Below, in pieces: positions 1 to 10,235 of a stretch of DNA of 64,000 nt. Below the pieces are notes generated by a model. That model searched no databases. It saw only the letters and a list, made by a program, of their open reading frames with translations, and was not told the DNA's origin. The position numbers and the translations under genes were made by a program. This DNA is from Prorocentrum cordatum. Taxonomy: Eukaryota; Sar; Dinophyceae; Prorocentrales; Prorocentraceae. Where the stretch lies: the NCBI GenBank assembly GCA_963575745.1, contig CAUYUJ010001331.1, positions 1-64,000 of the forward strand, read 5' to 3'. Each line of letters opens with the position of its first letter. The stretch's first letter is position 1.

Positions 1-1
1 C

Positions 2-755
2 AAGGGCAAAGGGAAGAGCGGAGGCAAGGGTTGCCATTGCACGCCCTAGTCGCCCACGGGAGGCGGCAAGGGAGGACCTCCCCCGGAATGTCGCAAGAAA
101 GAGGCTCCAGGATATCGAGAAACGCTCGAGATGCAAGACCTGCCGCGAAACAGGACGCTGGCCCCGGGACCCTGAGTGCATGGGCGAGCCCAGGGTGGCA
201 ATGGTAGCGCACGCGGGAGACGCTGGCGAGCGCCATGTCCAGTTGCGCGAAGACGGTGACGAACGAGAGTTCGCATCCGTCAGCCCCGTTGCTGCATCAC
301 CCTCATCAGCCCCTCGTCGTATCATTAGGGGCAAGGAGGAGTCGATGAGGGTGGATTTTGGTGTTTGTCGTTTCTGCTCATTTTTCTTTTCTCGAGTCGC
401 GCGTCTCAGGGCATGCGTGCATGCGGCGGGGGGGGGGGGGGGGGATTGCGACGGACAGTGCAACTTGCATCGCAACCACGTTGAGAGTCACGTCTGCGTG
501 AGTTGCATGGGGGCGACCGAAACCACTTCGGTTCAGGGGCCTCCAGAGCTCCAGGAGAAGAGCCTTCGCACCTCTGCAGAGGCCGAGGGAGACACTCTTG
601 GGTTCATGATTGTTCGCTCGACCGAGTGTTGTTTTATGGCTAGTGTTTCCGATGGGGAGTCTGAGGAGGAGGAGTGCGTTTCGGATCCTATCTCTATTCC
701 TGGTCAGGATAGCGCATACAGTGGATTGGGGTCGCAAGGTGGAGAAACCAAGTGA
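2..755 (+). pseudogene. gag-like fragment with CCHC-like zinc knuckle
   Basis: From base 2 a Lys/Gly-rich stretch (KGKGKSGGKG) is read and stops at 47-49. In another frame, 129-179 encodes RCKTCRETGRWPRDPEC, which fits the copia gag knuckle C-x2-C-x-x-x-G-H-W-x-x-D-x-E-C except that the usual His is Arg, so zinc binding is doubtful. That frame stays open to 755 and is Ser/Glu/Asp-rich. A G-homopolymer at 427-444 lies inside it and makes the downstream frame uncertain. In an active element this region would bind RNA and package it in virus-like particles. It is followed about 150 bases later by the zinc-ribbon segment of the same element. Confidence 0.55.
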
Positions 756-907
756 GGATATGGTAATGCTCTTGTAATGGGTCGATAGCAACTGCGCTCG
801 GAATGAAGACGGGCAGTTCGTGAAAGCTTCGGGGCCGACAGTTTTTTTAGTAACGGAGTTTTGCCTGCTTTGAGTTTGGCCTGGACAGGAAACCACCGGA
901 TCCCCCG

Positions 908-1219
908 TTGCCTCGTCCATGTGCTCGAGGTTGTAAGAATCTCTCGGGAGTCGGTTCTAGGGCTCGTTTCATTGTTCGCACCTGCAAGGATTGTGGTCAC
1001 AAGACCAAGAAGGAGAGGTACGCGGCGCTGCGCTCCCCTGGCGAGTGCCCGGGCGATCTCGTGGACAATCGCGGCAGTGCTCCAGATATTGTTCGCGTGT
1101 ATTGTTGTCGTTGCTTGACGTATATCGCTGTCGCTGCAGCCCTGGATGCCATCAGAAGGCAAGGGAGCAACAGCTATGGAAGTTGTCTGCTCCAGCAACA
1201 TCCAAGCATAACCAATTGA
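908..1219 (+). pseudogene. Cysteine-rich zinc-ribbon-like segment of copia polyprotein
   Basis: The frame starting at 908 shows CARGC early, then RTCKDCGHKTKKERYAAL, then PGECPGDLVDNRGS and finally VYCCRCLTYIAV, with cysteine pairs spaced like a zinc ribbon. I recall the same order (CKDCG, then a Cys, then D-x-RGS, then a Cys pair before TYI) between gag and protease in dinoflagellate copia polyproteins. There is no start codon context to choose; this is an internal piece of a polyprotein. It stops at 1217-1219 and the protease region follows in another frame. Confidence 0.5.
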
Positions 1220-1322
1220 GAGGATTATTGGGGGTGATCGTCGCGTCTCCTCTACAGAGCGAAAGGTTGCACTAACGACTTTCGCTAGACGTGCCGTTGA
1301 GGTATGCGAGGGCACGGGCGAC

Positions 1323-2249
1323 ATGAGCACAGGTGAACTAACTTCTTTGCTTCGCGACTTTGCCGCAGAGGTCGCAGATCGCAGTCTTGTCAGTCCTATG
1401 GCTCTAACGCAAAACGCTTCGACCGAAGTCTCGGCCATTTCTAAGCTCCGCACGGTTGATGTCTTCGAGGGCGACGGTGTTTGGGCCGCGCTAGACGAGG
1501 GTTGCAATTCTGGCTGCCGCGGCAAAACTAGGGCTCTTAACGCAGGGGATCAATTCGAGAAATTGGGCTTCTATACTAAATGGTTTCACGGGCAGCGTAA
1601 GACGCGCAGCGGTATAGGGGGGCAGGCAGGGAGTGAGACGACAGGTAAGGAGAGTTCTTCTTTTCGTATCGTTGCTTCTAGCGGCGCCGTGAGCGGGCGT
1701 CTCGAGTCGCGTCTGTTGAAAGGTTCGGATCGTGTTCCTCTCTTGTTATCTCTCCCTGCGCGGGCTTCCCTCGGCCGTGCGAAGGATCCTGCCCATGGCC
1801 GCGCTCTCTTGAGTCAGCGAGGTGAGGTAGGCATGTGTCGTCGTGCTCGCTCAGGTCTTCTCGTCATTCGACTTGATCAGTTTGACCCAGGGCACGTTGC
1901 GGAGCCCATTCTTCCGTCGCGCATTTCGTACCAAGCAGCTTGGGACCAGCCGTGCTGCGCAGCCCCCGCCGGCCGCGCGGCGCCGCCTGCTGTCGCCGCG
2001 CCGCCTGCTGTCGTCGATCATTCCACTGACGACGGGATCACTTGTGCACCTTCGCCCGTTGATCGCTCCAGCGACGACGGGGGCGCGCGGGTCGCTGCCG
2101 CGGCAGCTGGTGCTGGTGCTCGCCCCGCGCCACAGGGCTCGAAGTTTGTTGTGGTCGCGCTGGGCTTGGGGAACTTCAAGAACAACCCGAGGAGCTCGTG
2201 GTCGACGATGCGCAGTCATCGCCGCTCCAGTCATGAGATGACTACCTAG
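1323..2249 (+). pseudogene. Retropepsin-like (aspartic protease) region of copia polyprotein
   Basis: The frame 1323-2249 (308 codons) contains VWAALDEGCNSGCRGKT, with the candidate catalytic Asp at 1494-1496. About 110 residues later LLKGSDRVPLLLSLPARASL matches the conserved 'TPLLLS-x-QA' strand seen in dinoflagellate copia proteases. The usual D-T/S-G is D-E-G here, which is common in this group as I recall it. In an active element this domain would cleave the gag-pol polyprotein. The last third is Ala/Pro-rich with two near-identical Asp-Asp-Gly pieces and looks like linker. The stop at 2247-2249 and a frame change separate it from the next segment. Confidence 0.6.
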
Positions 2250-2274
2250 GGACGCGACGGCAATGCCATCATAG

Positions 2275-3045
2275 ATGCGCTCGTTGCTGCAGTCGAGAAG
2301 ATGGCGAACTGTGGTCGGCACGTTGGCGGACACCAGGGCGCGGAACGACCCGACTCGCGCGCGCCGTATTGGTCAGCACCCGGGCATATTGCACAATTCA
2401 GTTGAAAATGAGCATTTGGTTGGCATCGCTGAGTATGTGGGAAGATCTTTGGCGAAGAACGCGTCTTCACAGTCCGTGTGCATTGCTGCCATCTGTCGTT
2501 CTGGTCGGCATCGCTCTGCTTCTGTCAGCAATGGTGTTAAGCAGCTCTTGAAGCAGTACGACGCCGAATGCGGTTCTGCACGCCTGAGTCGACATGAGTG
2601 GCCCAAGCGTACTTGCAACGGAGAATGCGATGATTGCTGCCGCTTATCCGATTGGGCTCGTGAGATGGCGAATTCTGCGGCTGACCAGATGGTTTCGCTG
2701 TTTACGGAATCCTTCGAGAAGGTCAGTGCGCCGCCGCTTCGAGTTCCCGGGCCGTCTGCCAAGCGCAGACCCCGTGACGGGGCTGAGCTGGCCAGGAGGG
2801 GGGAGAAGAGATCTCGCCCTTCATCGAGTGTGGTTGACGGAGTAGATGATGAGGACGTGGCCACTGTCATCCGCGCACGCATCAAAACGATCTGGCGCGA
2901 ACGTCTCGGCGCTGACTTTTCTGGGGCAGATTCCAAGACCATGATGAGGCGATTTGTTGGGCGCGAGCTGCAATTATATGTGAAGATCTGCCACGGGGAC
3001 AAGAGGCCGCCTGCAGATTATGCGATTTGTACGCTATGCTCGTGA
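2275..3045 (+). pseudogene. RapZ C-terminal-like domain within the copia element
   Basis: The 256-codon frame contains LADTRARNDPT, then about 50 residues later VCIAAICRSGRHRSASVSN, then RLSRHEWPKRTCNGECDDCC. This resembles the RapZ C-terminal domain: D-x-R-x-x-x-(N/D)-P near the start, a glycine-rich loop ending in (G/S)-(K/R)-H-R-S, and a downstream basic stretch. The CNGECDDC cluster is an extra Cys motif. RapZ-C in bacteria binds RNA and nucleotide-like ligands; the role here is unknown. The remaining 120 residues are charged (GEKRSRPSSS, VATVIRARIKTIWRER) and unrecognised. It lies between protease and integrase, so it may be a real extra polyprotein domain or captured host sequence. Confidence 0.45.
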
Positions 3046-4745
3046 GTATGCAGAAACCGGTATATTGCCCAAACCTTTTGGTGGTCGTATTTCTGCTGCT
3101 GTTTCGCTACCGCCTGTCGCCGCATCGTCTTCTGCCGCTGCTTCACCCCCTTCATATCAGGCGCGCGACGCGGAGGGCGACGGCGACGACGCGCCGAAGC
3201 AGAAGGCTCGCATGGGCAGCGCCAGCAAGTTGACGGGTCTTCCTCCGGGCACACCTTCACCTGAGGGCACGATCGTGCGCCCTCCTGGGGTGCCTCCTAT
3301 GATGCCGCCGTCAGAGCGCGCGGCCGCTGTCCTCGCGCCGAGGCAGCCGGATGGGCCGCCACCAGCGCGCATTCACGGAGTTCCTCTGCCGCGCCCCACC
3401 ACCGGAGCCGCCGCGCAGGGTAGAGCCGCTGCCGCCACCACAGCCTCCGGTGAGTACTGTTGCCGCCAGCAGCGACGACGAATCGAGCGAGCAAGACTCG
3501 TGCGTCTCGTTCAGCATCCCCGACTTCTCCTGTCGAGAGGGACCTGGCCACCGTGGGCGGTGAGCGGGCCGGAGATCCAGTCGTGAACTACGAGCCGATT
3601 GCAGTTGGCGCAGCTCAGCTGGATTCGCATTTCGAGCGCGGCAAGAGGAGGAACTTCATCACGCACACTGATCCCCGATCGTTTCCTTCAGAGGGGTCGA
3701 AGGGCCGCGCGGGGGAGCAGGACATTGGGAAATTGGTGCGTGCGAGCTGCAAAATTGATCCGTTCAACACTCAGATCAAGCTCCCGCTGGCATGGTCTTC
3801 TTGGAAGAAGAGTTCTATGGGTCGCTCCAAGGACGCCCAGTCCTGGACGCGTATAGAAGATCGTGCTGCCATGAGTTATTCTGTGGATGCTAAGGAATTC
3901 GATCGAATTATCATATTTGTGCAACCTCCGAGGTGCCGCGTTGACGGAACATCGTTCTTGTGCGCGCCACTGCAGCTGGGGCAACATAAAGTGATCACCA
4001 TGAGTGCTAAAAGTCGTGCCACAGATTGCTCTGGATTTTGTAACACCAGTATGAAATATGAGTTGTCATCTGCGTGTGTTGCCGAGCTGTCTTCACCAGG
4101 CATGCTTGCTACCGACAGGGAGATCGTCGAGAAGGTGATCAGGAACACCGCTTCGCGGACGAGTGGGAACCAACCTGGCCGCGGTGCTGCTCTACGTCAT
4201 CGGCGTTACATTCGCCTGCTCAGTCTCGAGCGACGTGGTGGTGCGCCCTGATTGGGAGCCTTCGGTGGCAAAAGACACCGTCGAGCGCAATCCTGATCTC
4301 GTTGTCGCCTACATATCCTCATCAAATCATCATGTGATCAGTCATTGCTTATCTGGTTTGGCTCAAGAGGATGACCCCGTCGCTGTCGCGCTTGGTTATG
4401 AGACTGGTTGCCCGAGCCAGAGGTCACTAGCGCGCTGAACTCGCACCTCGAGTCAGACGCGGACATCGCGAGTCAGAAATTCTTTGTTTCTCCTCAGATC
4501 AGAAAGGTTAGACTGGATAGACTTGCGCTCGCAGCTTCCCCCGCTAAGGCCGCAGAAGAGAGAGTTCGAGACGATGTGGGCGCGATCGTCGGCGATGACG
4601 ACGTCGCTGCAGGCCCCATGGAACGCCTGCGGGATGAGGAACAAGTTTTCCTCGACAAATCAACCTACCTGGCGAGCCGAAGCACGAAGGAAATAAATGG
4701 AAAGCGTGGTTGCCGATCCCGCTCCGCGCAAGGATCGCCATTCGA
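3046..4745 (+). pseudogene. Unrecognised coding-like stretch between protease and integrase
   Basis: Frames at 3020-3586 (Ala/Pro-rich), 3460-4251 and 4408-4785 are open, but I recognise no family. The piece 3460-4251 has globular-looking sequence (DNA-encoded segments such as KLVRASCKIDPFNTQIKLPL and EFDRIIIFVQPPRCRVDGTS) and is probably translated in the ancestor, because its composition is not repeat-driven. The 4408-4785 piece is Asp/Ala/Glu-rich and mostly polar. The position between protease and integrase suggests polyprotein spacer. No motif supports a function. Confidence 0.3.
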
Positions 4746-6029
4746 CGACTGCACAGACAATTTGGTCATGTGCTTAATCGTGTAAGGTGCACCTATTGAG
4801 AATCTCCAGGATGTCATCGGACTACATTGAAGCCGCCAAGAATTATCGATGTGAATCTTGCGAACATCACAAACCGCTAGCTCCGACTCACCAGGTTGCC
4901 TTGCCCAAAAAGTTCTGCTTCAACCATGAAATCGGCATCGACTGTCTACGCCTTCTTGAACATAGCGTGCCAGGGTGCATAATTTCAGCGTGTGGCCTTG
5001 GTCAAGCAGGGAGTTGGTACACCACCTTCAAGAGCATGCCTCGCTGCACTTCTGCAACGCTGTTGTGCACGGGCAGGCGGGCCCAAAATAATGGTGTTGG
5101 ACCGTGGACTGCGCAGCAGAGAAATCTTTCTATGGGTTAAGAGTCAAGGGGTCGACCGCCGCGACGCCGGAGTCGAGTCTCCCGAGCAGATAGGCCGCAC
5201 CGAGAGACATGATGGTTTTTGGAAGAACATGTTCAAGAAGGTGGTACACGACCAGAATGTTTCTGGACTCGACGAAGTCATTTCTATTGCATCAGAAGTC
5301 GACAACACTTGTAAGTCAGCGGCCGCAGGCGAGCGCGCCAGCGGGCGAGGAGTCGACAACACGAAGAATGAGATGTCACGAGTCGGCCGATTTGTGCCTG
5401 CCCAGTGGGTATTTGGAAAGATGCTTCGTGTCCCAGGGAGTCAATTCGACGACGAGGAAGCTTTCAACTTAGGAGTGCTTGCGAATGTTGCAGAGGACGG
5501 AGCCGACCAGTTTTCTCGCCAGGCTGCGATCCTGGCGTCTGCCAGAAAAGCATTCGCTGAACACGACGTCGGGAGTAGGGCGGCAAGGGCCTCTCCCCGA
5601 AGGGCAACGCCACTAGCTGGGGAATATCAGGTTGGTGATGTAGCATGCTTTCGCAAGAGGCCGACCGACGGCAAGGTTATCGCTGAGTGGAGCACTGGTT
5701 CTCGTATCGTTGGGTTCGATGGCAAGAACGCATGGGTTATCACAGAGGCTGTACCTGTCTGCGTGGCTGTCGACAGGCTTCGACCGTGTACAGCGGCGGA
5801 AGCGTTGGCTTACCAACATCTTTCTAAGCACCATGACGGCGCCTCCAGACGGGCAACAGCAGTCATTCGTGGACGAGCGACGCGAACAGGCAGAACCACG
5901 GGCGCAAGAGCATTCTTCGGAAGAACATCATATGGCGACGGAAGAGCTGCCGGGGATTTCAGAAGACCCCGAGTCCATAGAGGAATAATTTCGCCAAATG
6001 GAAGAAGATGGAACTGTCAGATGGAATGA
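4746..6029 (+). pseudogene. Copia integrase: HHCC zinc-binding part and DDE core
   Basis: The zinc-binding part starts with LHRQFGHVLN (His codons 4752-4754 and 4767-4769). After a frame shift it continues with AAKNYRCESCEHHKPLAP (Cys codons 4850-4852 and 4859-4861). The catalytic core begins FNHEIGIDCL, with Asp at 4940-4942. After another frame change come VLDRGL (Asp 5100-5102) and ESPEQIGRTER (Glu of PEQ at 5184-5186), giving the D,D,E triad of retroviral-type integrases. Further on are NEMSRVGRFVPAQWVFGK and WSTGSRIVGFDGKNAWVI, typical of the C-terminal part in dinoflagellate copia elements. It would insert element cDNA into the genome, but at least two frame changes break this copy. Confidence 0.85.
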
Positions 6030-6518
6030 TCGCCCCTGTGCCGCCCGCGTCGAGGTCCTCACAGGTGACTCGAACGCCTCCTCAGAGCTCGCTGCTAAAC
6101 GACGTTCCGCACGATATACAGAGTCGCAACGAAGTGATTCGCCGAAGAGTCGAGATTGCCGATGGTAGTACAGGAAGGGCTTCCGATTCTGTCTCGGAGC
6201 CAGCTCCCGAACCAGCGAACCCACTTCTTGAGGCCATGCGCAGGGCTGGAACATCAGGGCCAGGCATGGTTCTTTTAGGTCGTAGAGAAGCGTCACTCGC
6301 TGTTAAGCCACATGAATAGCTTGTCAGATTATTCAGTGAACGCACCGCTCATAAGCCGCAATCGAAGAAGAAGAAGGTAAAGAGTGCAAAGAATCACACC
6401 ATCGGGAATCTGAGGACGTTAAAAGCGGTTCACTACTGGCATGACAAGACGAATGAAACAAATGGCGGAGGTTCAACGCCGCAGTGCCTATCGATTCCGT
6501 GTAACTCCAAATCTCTTC
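6030..6518 (+). pseudogene. Integrase-RT linker of copia polyprotein
   Basis: Open, low-similarity sequence (for example VSEPAPEPANPLLEAMRRAG near 6195-6245, and a Lys-rich SKKKKVKSAKN near 6362-6394) bridges integrase and RT. The Pro/Glu/Ser-rich and then basic character is usual for this linker. Frames change twice in 500 bases. No catalytic motif is expected or seen. Confidence 0.4.
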
Positions 6519-7110
6519 GGCGAAGGATATCGCCTGGTACCTACGCAATGGATTGAGGTTGACGAGTGGTCCGGGTGGACCTCCGGTTGCACCGCAGTGC
6601 AAGAGTAGACTTGTCGTGCGTGGGAGCCTGGAGGAGTCGTTGGGCACCTGCGCGGATTCACTAACATGCGAACTCGAAGGGCTAAGGTTGATAGCATCAT
6701 GGGCTGCCGGTATAAAGCAGATGCTCATGTGCGCCGACGTTGCATTTGCGTATTTCCAGGGGCAGGCACTCGACCGCCTCATGCTGCTCAAACCACCGCC
6801 CGACGGACTTGAAAGAGTACCGGATGGTGGGGCACTGATCGCGTGCATGCCCGTCTATGGCACGCGCGACGCAGGACGAGGCTCGTGGAGGAAAATCCGC
6901 AGCAGGTTTGCAGGAAGTTCATGGTCTGAAGAAGAATCGCATCAGTATCCACGATGACAAGAACGAAATCACGTGTATGTTAGGTACACATGTGGATGAC
7001 ATTGTGGGCTGCAGATGATAAAAGTCAGAAAATCATCGATTCGGTGACAGCAGAGTTTGATGTTCGCGAGATCAAGTCGGACAATTGCCGTTATTGCGTT
7101 TTAGAAGTTG
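6519..7110 (+). pseudogene. Copia reverse transcriptase (RVT_2) fragments
   Basis: GYRLVPTQWIEVDE is encoded at about 6525-6566. After a frame change comes CKSRLVVRGSLEESLGT, then ADVAFAYFQGQALDRLMLLK (palm motif A, Asp of ADV) and VYGTRDAGRGSW. The catalytic loop LGTHVDDI lies in a third frame, with the Asp pair at 6995-7000. A stop follows within a few codons, and the frame used next begins MTLWAADDKSQKIID, which reads the same bases one frame off. All hallmarks of the copia RVT_2 domain are present in order, but at least three frame changes show the copy is inactive. Confidence 0.85.
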
Positions 7111-7945
7111 TTCAATATGAAGATTGCGCGATGAGTATCACGACCAATGACAAAATTGAGAAAATCGAAGCTGCATCCTATCCTAGAGAGAGAGCCCCCT
7201 TTACGAGAAGATACAGTGAGGGCGAGACAGCACAGCTTAGATCGGTCGCAGGTGCTTTTTCATGGGTTACACGTCAGTGTAAACCTGAGCTTTTGTATCG
7301 TGTGAGCAGACCGCAGACTGTTGTGCGTCGCGCTAAGGTGCGTCATCTGAAGGAAGCCAACTGCGAATTAGAAGAAGCAACTCAGTCCGCTGACTGCGGG
7401 ATAGTATTCAAAGGTGGAGCTGTTAAGTGGGATCAAGATATGCTATCTCTGACTGTTACTGACGCCAGCTGGGCAGGAGAAGAGGATACAGTCATGGGTA
7501 GAATCGAGCCTCTCAGGTCACAGAGGGCTAGGTTCCATGGACGCGCAGGGCATGGATTCATCGAGGGGAGCAGTGATCATGTTCGCCCTATCTGTATATC
7601 TAGTAAAGTAGTCAAACGAGTATGTAAATCTACACTACAAGCAGATACCCTGGCTTGATTATGGGGTGTAGAATCTGGTGCACGCATTCGTGCCGCCATC
7701 GCAGATGCGCGTGGCATGCCTGGCGCAGGCAGGAAGCTGCCAACCTACTGGGAAGACAAATCAGCCATGTCTATGAGACACTTATGGATGACGGATTGCA
7801 AAGGCCTTGAAGAACATCTCATTGCACCAACTATGGGTAATACAGAAGATAAGCGCTTGAGTATCGATTTGAATAGTTGCAGACAAGATATTTGGACTAA
7901 TAGAACGAAAGAAGTAGATATGTTACATCCACGCACATTGTGACC
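7020..7945 (+). pseudogene. Copia RNase H region
   Basis: Frame 6990-7658 reads SLTVTDASWAGEED (first active-site Asp at 7461-7463), RSQRARFHGRAGHGFIEG and LQADTLA. In most copia RNases H the last motif is E-T-L-A; Asp (7644-7646) replaces Glu here. The same frame continues past one TGA stop (7656-7658) into DKSAMSMRHLWMTDCKGLEE (third acidic residue in TDC) and ends near MLHPRTL at 7940. This domain removes the RNA strand during reverse transcription. The single nonsense codon in otherwise good sequence suggests fairly recent decay of this end. Confidence 0.75.
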
Positions 7946-8356
7946 ATATCCGATGGGTCTATGCAAGCATTTTGGCTGTGGGTTGTCAGACGAAGAATAT
8001 GCCTACACATTTCCTTGTTAAGATCATACGTACAAGTTCGCATGACGTAACTTCAGACCCTGAATATATCAAGAAGCAACAGGCGAGGGCCAGGATGAAT
8101 GCTATCCCATCGGGGAAGTGAGCGACTGAGTCCTGGCTGCCTTTGGCCTGCGTGATCCCAACATGGGAATACTCCTTTTACTGCCCCTAGAGGCTTACTG
8201 AGACCAGCGGTACTGCGCGGTCTGCTGGCTAGCTCGTGATAAAGTTTCATGGGTGTGAGATAGTGCATGTGTCACGTGTGTATATGGGCCACTCGCTGCC
8301 GTTTGACCTCCAGAGGCCCCTTTTTGCCATTGCGCTAAAACGCATCATAAACACAG
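7946..8356. other. No recognisable feature
   Basis: This holds copia-like 3' sequence that fades, then unique sequence up to the decamer array. I saw no LTR, tRNA or coding motif. CAAGCATTTTGGCTGTGG near 7962 has a loose resemblance to the dinoflagellate spliced leader; it is listed as rejected. Confidence 0.3.
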
Positions 8357-8357
8357 C

Positions 8358-8592
8358 GTGCCAGTGCATGCCAAAGCATGCCAATGCATGCCAGAGCATG
8401 CCAATTCATGCTTATGCATACCAATGCATGCCAATGCATGCCAACGCATGCCAACGCATTCCAAGGCATGCCAAGGCATGCCAATGCATGCCAATGCATG
8501 CCAGTGCACGCCAACGCATACCAACGCACTTCGATAGATGCCAATACATCCCAATTTCCATGCCAACGCATGCCAAATCATGCCAATGCATG
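8358..8592. repeat. Decamer array, consensus ATGCCAATGC
   Basis: About 23 tandem copies of a 10-bp unit (CATGCCAATG with single-base variants such as AACGC, AAGGC). Many copies contain ATGCAT, so the array is partly self-complementary. The open frames on both strands here are by-products of a 10-bp period with few stops. A related, weaker array with CAATGCCAAG units is at 23,320-23,450. Confidence 0.9.
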
Positions 8593-9425
8593 CGTTCGCT
8601 GCAAATTGTATATCAGCCCGCCAGCGCCGTCTCCAGACATCCGGCGCCCCGAAAGTGTCGCGCGGCCAGTCTTCGGCCTCCGGATCCCTGTTCCGGGCCC
8701 GGGGGCCGTCTGAAGAGGACCCCATGGAGAGGGTCGAGACTTCTGGGGGCCGACGCATCGAAAAGATTGGGGCGTCCGACATTTGGTAATCATCATCCTC
8801 ACGCGCTGCTTGCCCTCGCGTGGTCGCAGCAACAGCAAAGCTGCGCTTCGGCCCGGGCTCGACATTGCCGCAGCATGCCGGGGAACCCGCCGAGATCGTC
8901 CAGCTGGCCCTCGTGAGTTCGCAACCGCAGCAAAGCTGCGCTTCGGCCTGGGCCGTCGCTTTTCCTCGCGCCTGCTGCGTTCGCTGCAAATCGTATCTTA
9001 GCCCGCCAGCGCCGTCCCCAGACAACCGGCGCCCCGAAAGTGTGGCGCGGCCAGTTTTCGGCCTCCGGGCCCCCGTTCTGGGCCTCGGGGCTGTTTAGGA
9101 ACGATCCCGGATGAAAGACCGACCCAGGGGAGAGGGTCGAGACTTCGGGGGGCCGACGCATTGCAAAAACTGGGGCGTCCGACATCTGGCTATAACCATC
9201 CTCGCGCGCGCCGCATGGCTTGGCGAGGTCGCAGCAACGGCAAAGCTGCGCTTCGGCCCAGGCTCGACCTTGCCGCAGCATGCCGGGGAGCTTGCCGAAA
9301 GCCCAGCTCGCCCTCGTGAGTTCGCAGCCACAGCCCAGCTGCGCTTCGGCCCGGGCCGTCGCTTTTCCTCGCGCCTGCTGCGTTCGCTGCGAATTGTATT
9401 CTAGCCCGCCAGCGCCGCCGGCCCC
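8593..9425. repeat. 385/403-bp tandem duplication with partial third copy
   Basis: The string CGTTCGCTGC opens three copies at 8593, 8978 and 9381, giving periods of 385 and 403. Copies share the CCGGCGCCCCGAAAGTG block, the GCAAAGCTGCGCTTCGG block (itself present twice per unit) and the CTCGCGCCTGCTG end. The third copy breaks off at about 9425. The left copy starts directly at the end of the decamer array. No coding signature is conserved between copies. Confidence 0.85.
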
Positions 9426-9794
9426 AGGCCGCAGCACACACGGGGCGCACAGGGCTCCCTGAGTGGCGCCTCCCCTCCAGGGGCCTCCCCGGAGCCCCCC
9501 AGGAGGTTGCCAGAGCTGTGCAGAAGTTCCAAGAGGGCCCCACGACGGTCCCAGGAGGCCCCCAGGTTGCCCCACGAAGTCTTCAGCAGCACAACGAGGC
9601 CCCAAGAAACCGCCAGAGTGCCCGCACCGGACTTCTAAGATATCCAAGTCGATCACAAAGCCTGAAGGAATCCCATCGAATTTTTGTTGTCCCAACCATC
9701 CTGTGGTGTTGGGTCCTCGTTTTGAAGAGACGGTCCCCGCGTTCCTCCTCCCTCCTTCCTTCCTCCCCCTTCCCCCTCCTCCTTCCTCCCTATA
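9426..9794. other. Spacer before minisatellite 1, with family-specific lead-in
   Basis: G/C-rich sequence with no recognised gene. From about 9690 it contains CCCAACCATCC, then TTTTGAAGAGAC, a CCCCGCGTTC block and a C/T-rich tract. The same lead-in precedes the second 89-bp array at 11,650-11,700, and a looser version precedes the 101-bp array at about 54,806. Confidence 0.5.
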
Positions 9795-10090
9795 GGGAGC
9801 TCCACCGAAGGCGCCAGTGGCAGGGTTCGCACGGCGGCCTCGGGCCATTTCGGCACACCCCTCACGAGGATCGTGGCCCCATAGCAGCTCCACCGAAGGC
9901 GCCAGTGGCAGGGTTCGCATGGCGGCCTCGGGGCATGTCGGCACACCCCTCACGAGGATCGTGGCGCCATAGGGAGCTCCACCGAAGGCGCCAGTGGCAG
10001 GGTTCGCACGGCGGCCTCGGGCCATTTCGGCACACCCCTCACGAGGATCGTGGCCCCATAGCAGCTCCACCGAAGGCGCCAGTGGCAGCC
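9795..10090. repeat. Minisatellite 1, 88-89 bp unit, about 3.3 copies
   Basis: TCCACCGAAGGCGCCAGTGG recurs at 9801, 9889, 9978 and 10,066. Each unit also carries TTCGGCACACCCCTCACGAG and a GTGGCCCCATAG end. Even- and odd-numbered copies share variants (AGCAGCTCC versus AGGGAGCTCC), which hints at a 177-bp dimer. Confidence 0.9.
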
Positions 10091-10235
10091 GCCCTCATGG
10101 CTCTCAGACCCCTCTCCTGCTTGTGCTCGTCGGTCAGGGGGACGCCGTCCTCGTCGACGTCGGCGCACGCGAAAACGGTCACGAACGTGTCCCTGAGCAT
10201 GTCGGGCTCCGGCGGGAAGCCGTGGCTACATAGGG
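10089..10235 (-). CDS. Possible host-exon fragment with EF-hand-like loop
   Basis: The minus strand reads GFPPEPDMLRDTFVTVFA and then DVDEDGVPLTDE, a loop with Asp at positions 1, 3 and 5, Gly at 6 and Glu at 12. Position 8 is Pro instead of Ile/Leu/Val, so Ca2+ binding is doubtful. The sequence is not repeat-driven, unlike its surroundings. It interrupts the last unit of the 89-bp minisatellite, since unit-like sequence GGGAGC resumes at about 10,230. On the minus strand a TAG precedes the segment (CTATGTAG), which could be a 3' splice site. No start codon is implied. It could be an exon, a captured fragment or chance. Confidence 0.25.

Larger units (their letters stand above)
1..7945 (+). 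mobile_element. Degenerate Ty1/copia-like retrotransposon (dinoflagellate type)
   Basis: Successive fragments on the plus strand give the copia order: gag zinc knuckle, aspartic-protease-like region, integrase (zinc-binding part, then D/D/E core), RT, RNase H. The reading frame changes several times and there are in-frame stops, so no single polyprotein is open. The left edge probably lies outside the window, because a Lys/Gly-rich gag-like tail is already being read at base 2. I found no convincing LTR pair or primer-binding site; the right edge is set at the end of the RNase H similarity. The domain wording (LDEGCNSG, ESPEQIGRTER, VYGTRDAGRGSW) matches what I recall of copia proteins in dinoflagellate genomes. 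Family assignment is strong; the exact limits are not. Confidence 0.85.

Noticed and set aside
7958-7985. AAGCATTTTGGCTGTGG as a spliced-leader relic
   Set aside because: Too short and lacks both the CCGTAG start and the CAAG end.
8358-8592. Decamer array as a CRISPR array
   Set aside because: No unique spacers; pure short tandem repeat.
8236-10070. Long open frames on both strands (up to 423 codons on the minus strand)
   Set aside because: They follow the decamer and 88-89 bp tandem repeats and low-stop GC-rich sequence; no domain, and the peptide simply repeats with the DNA.
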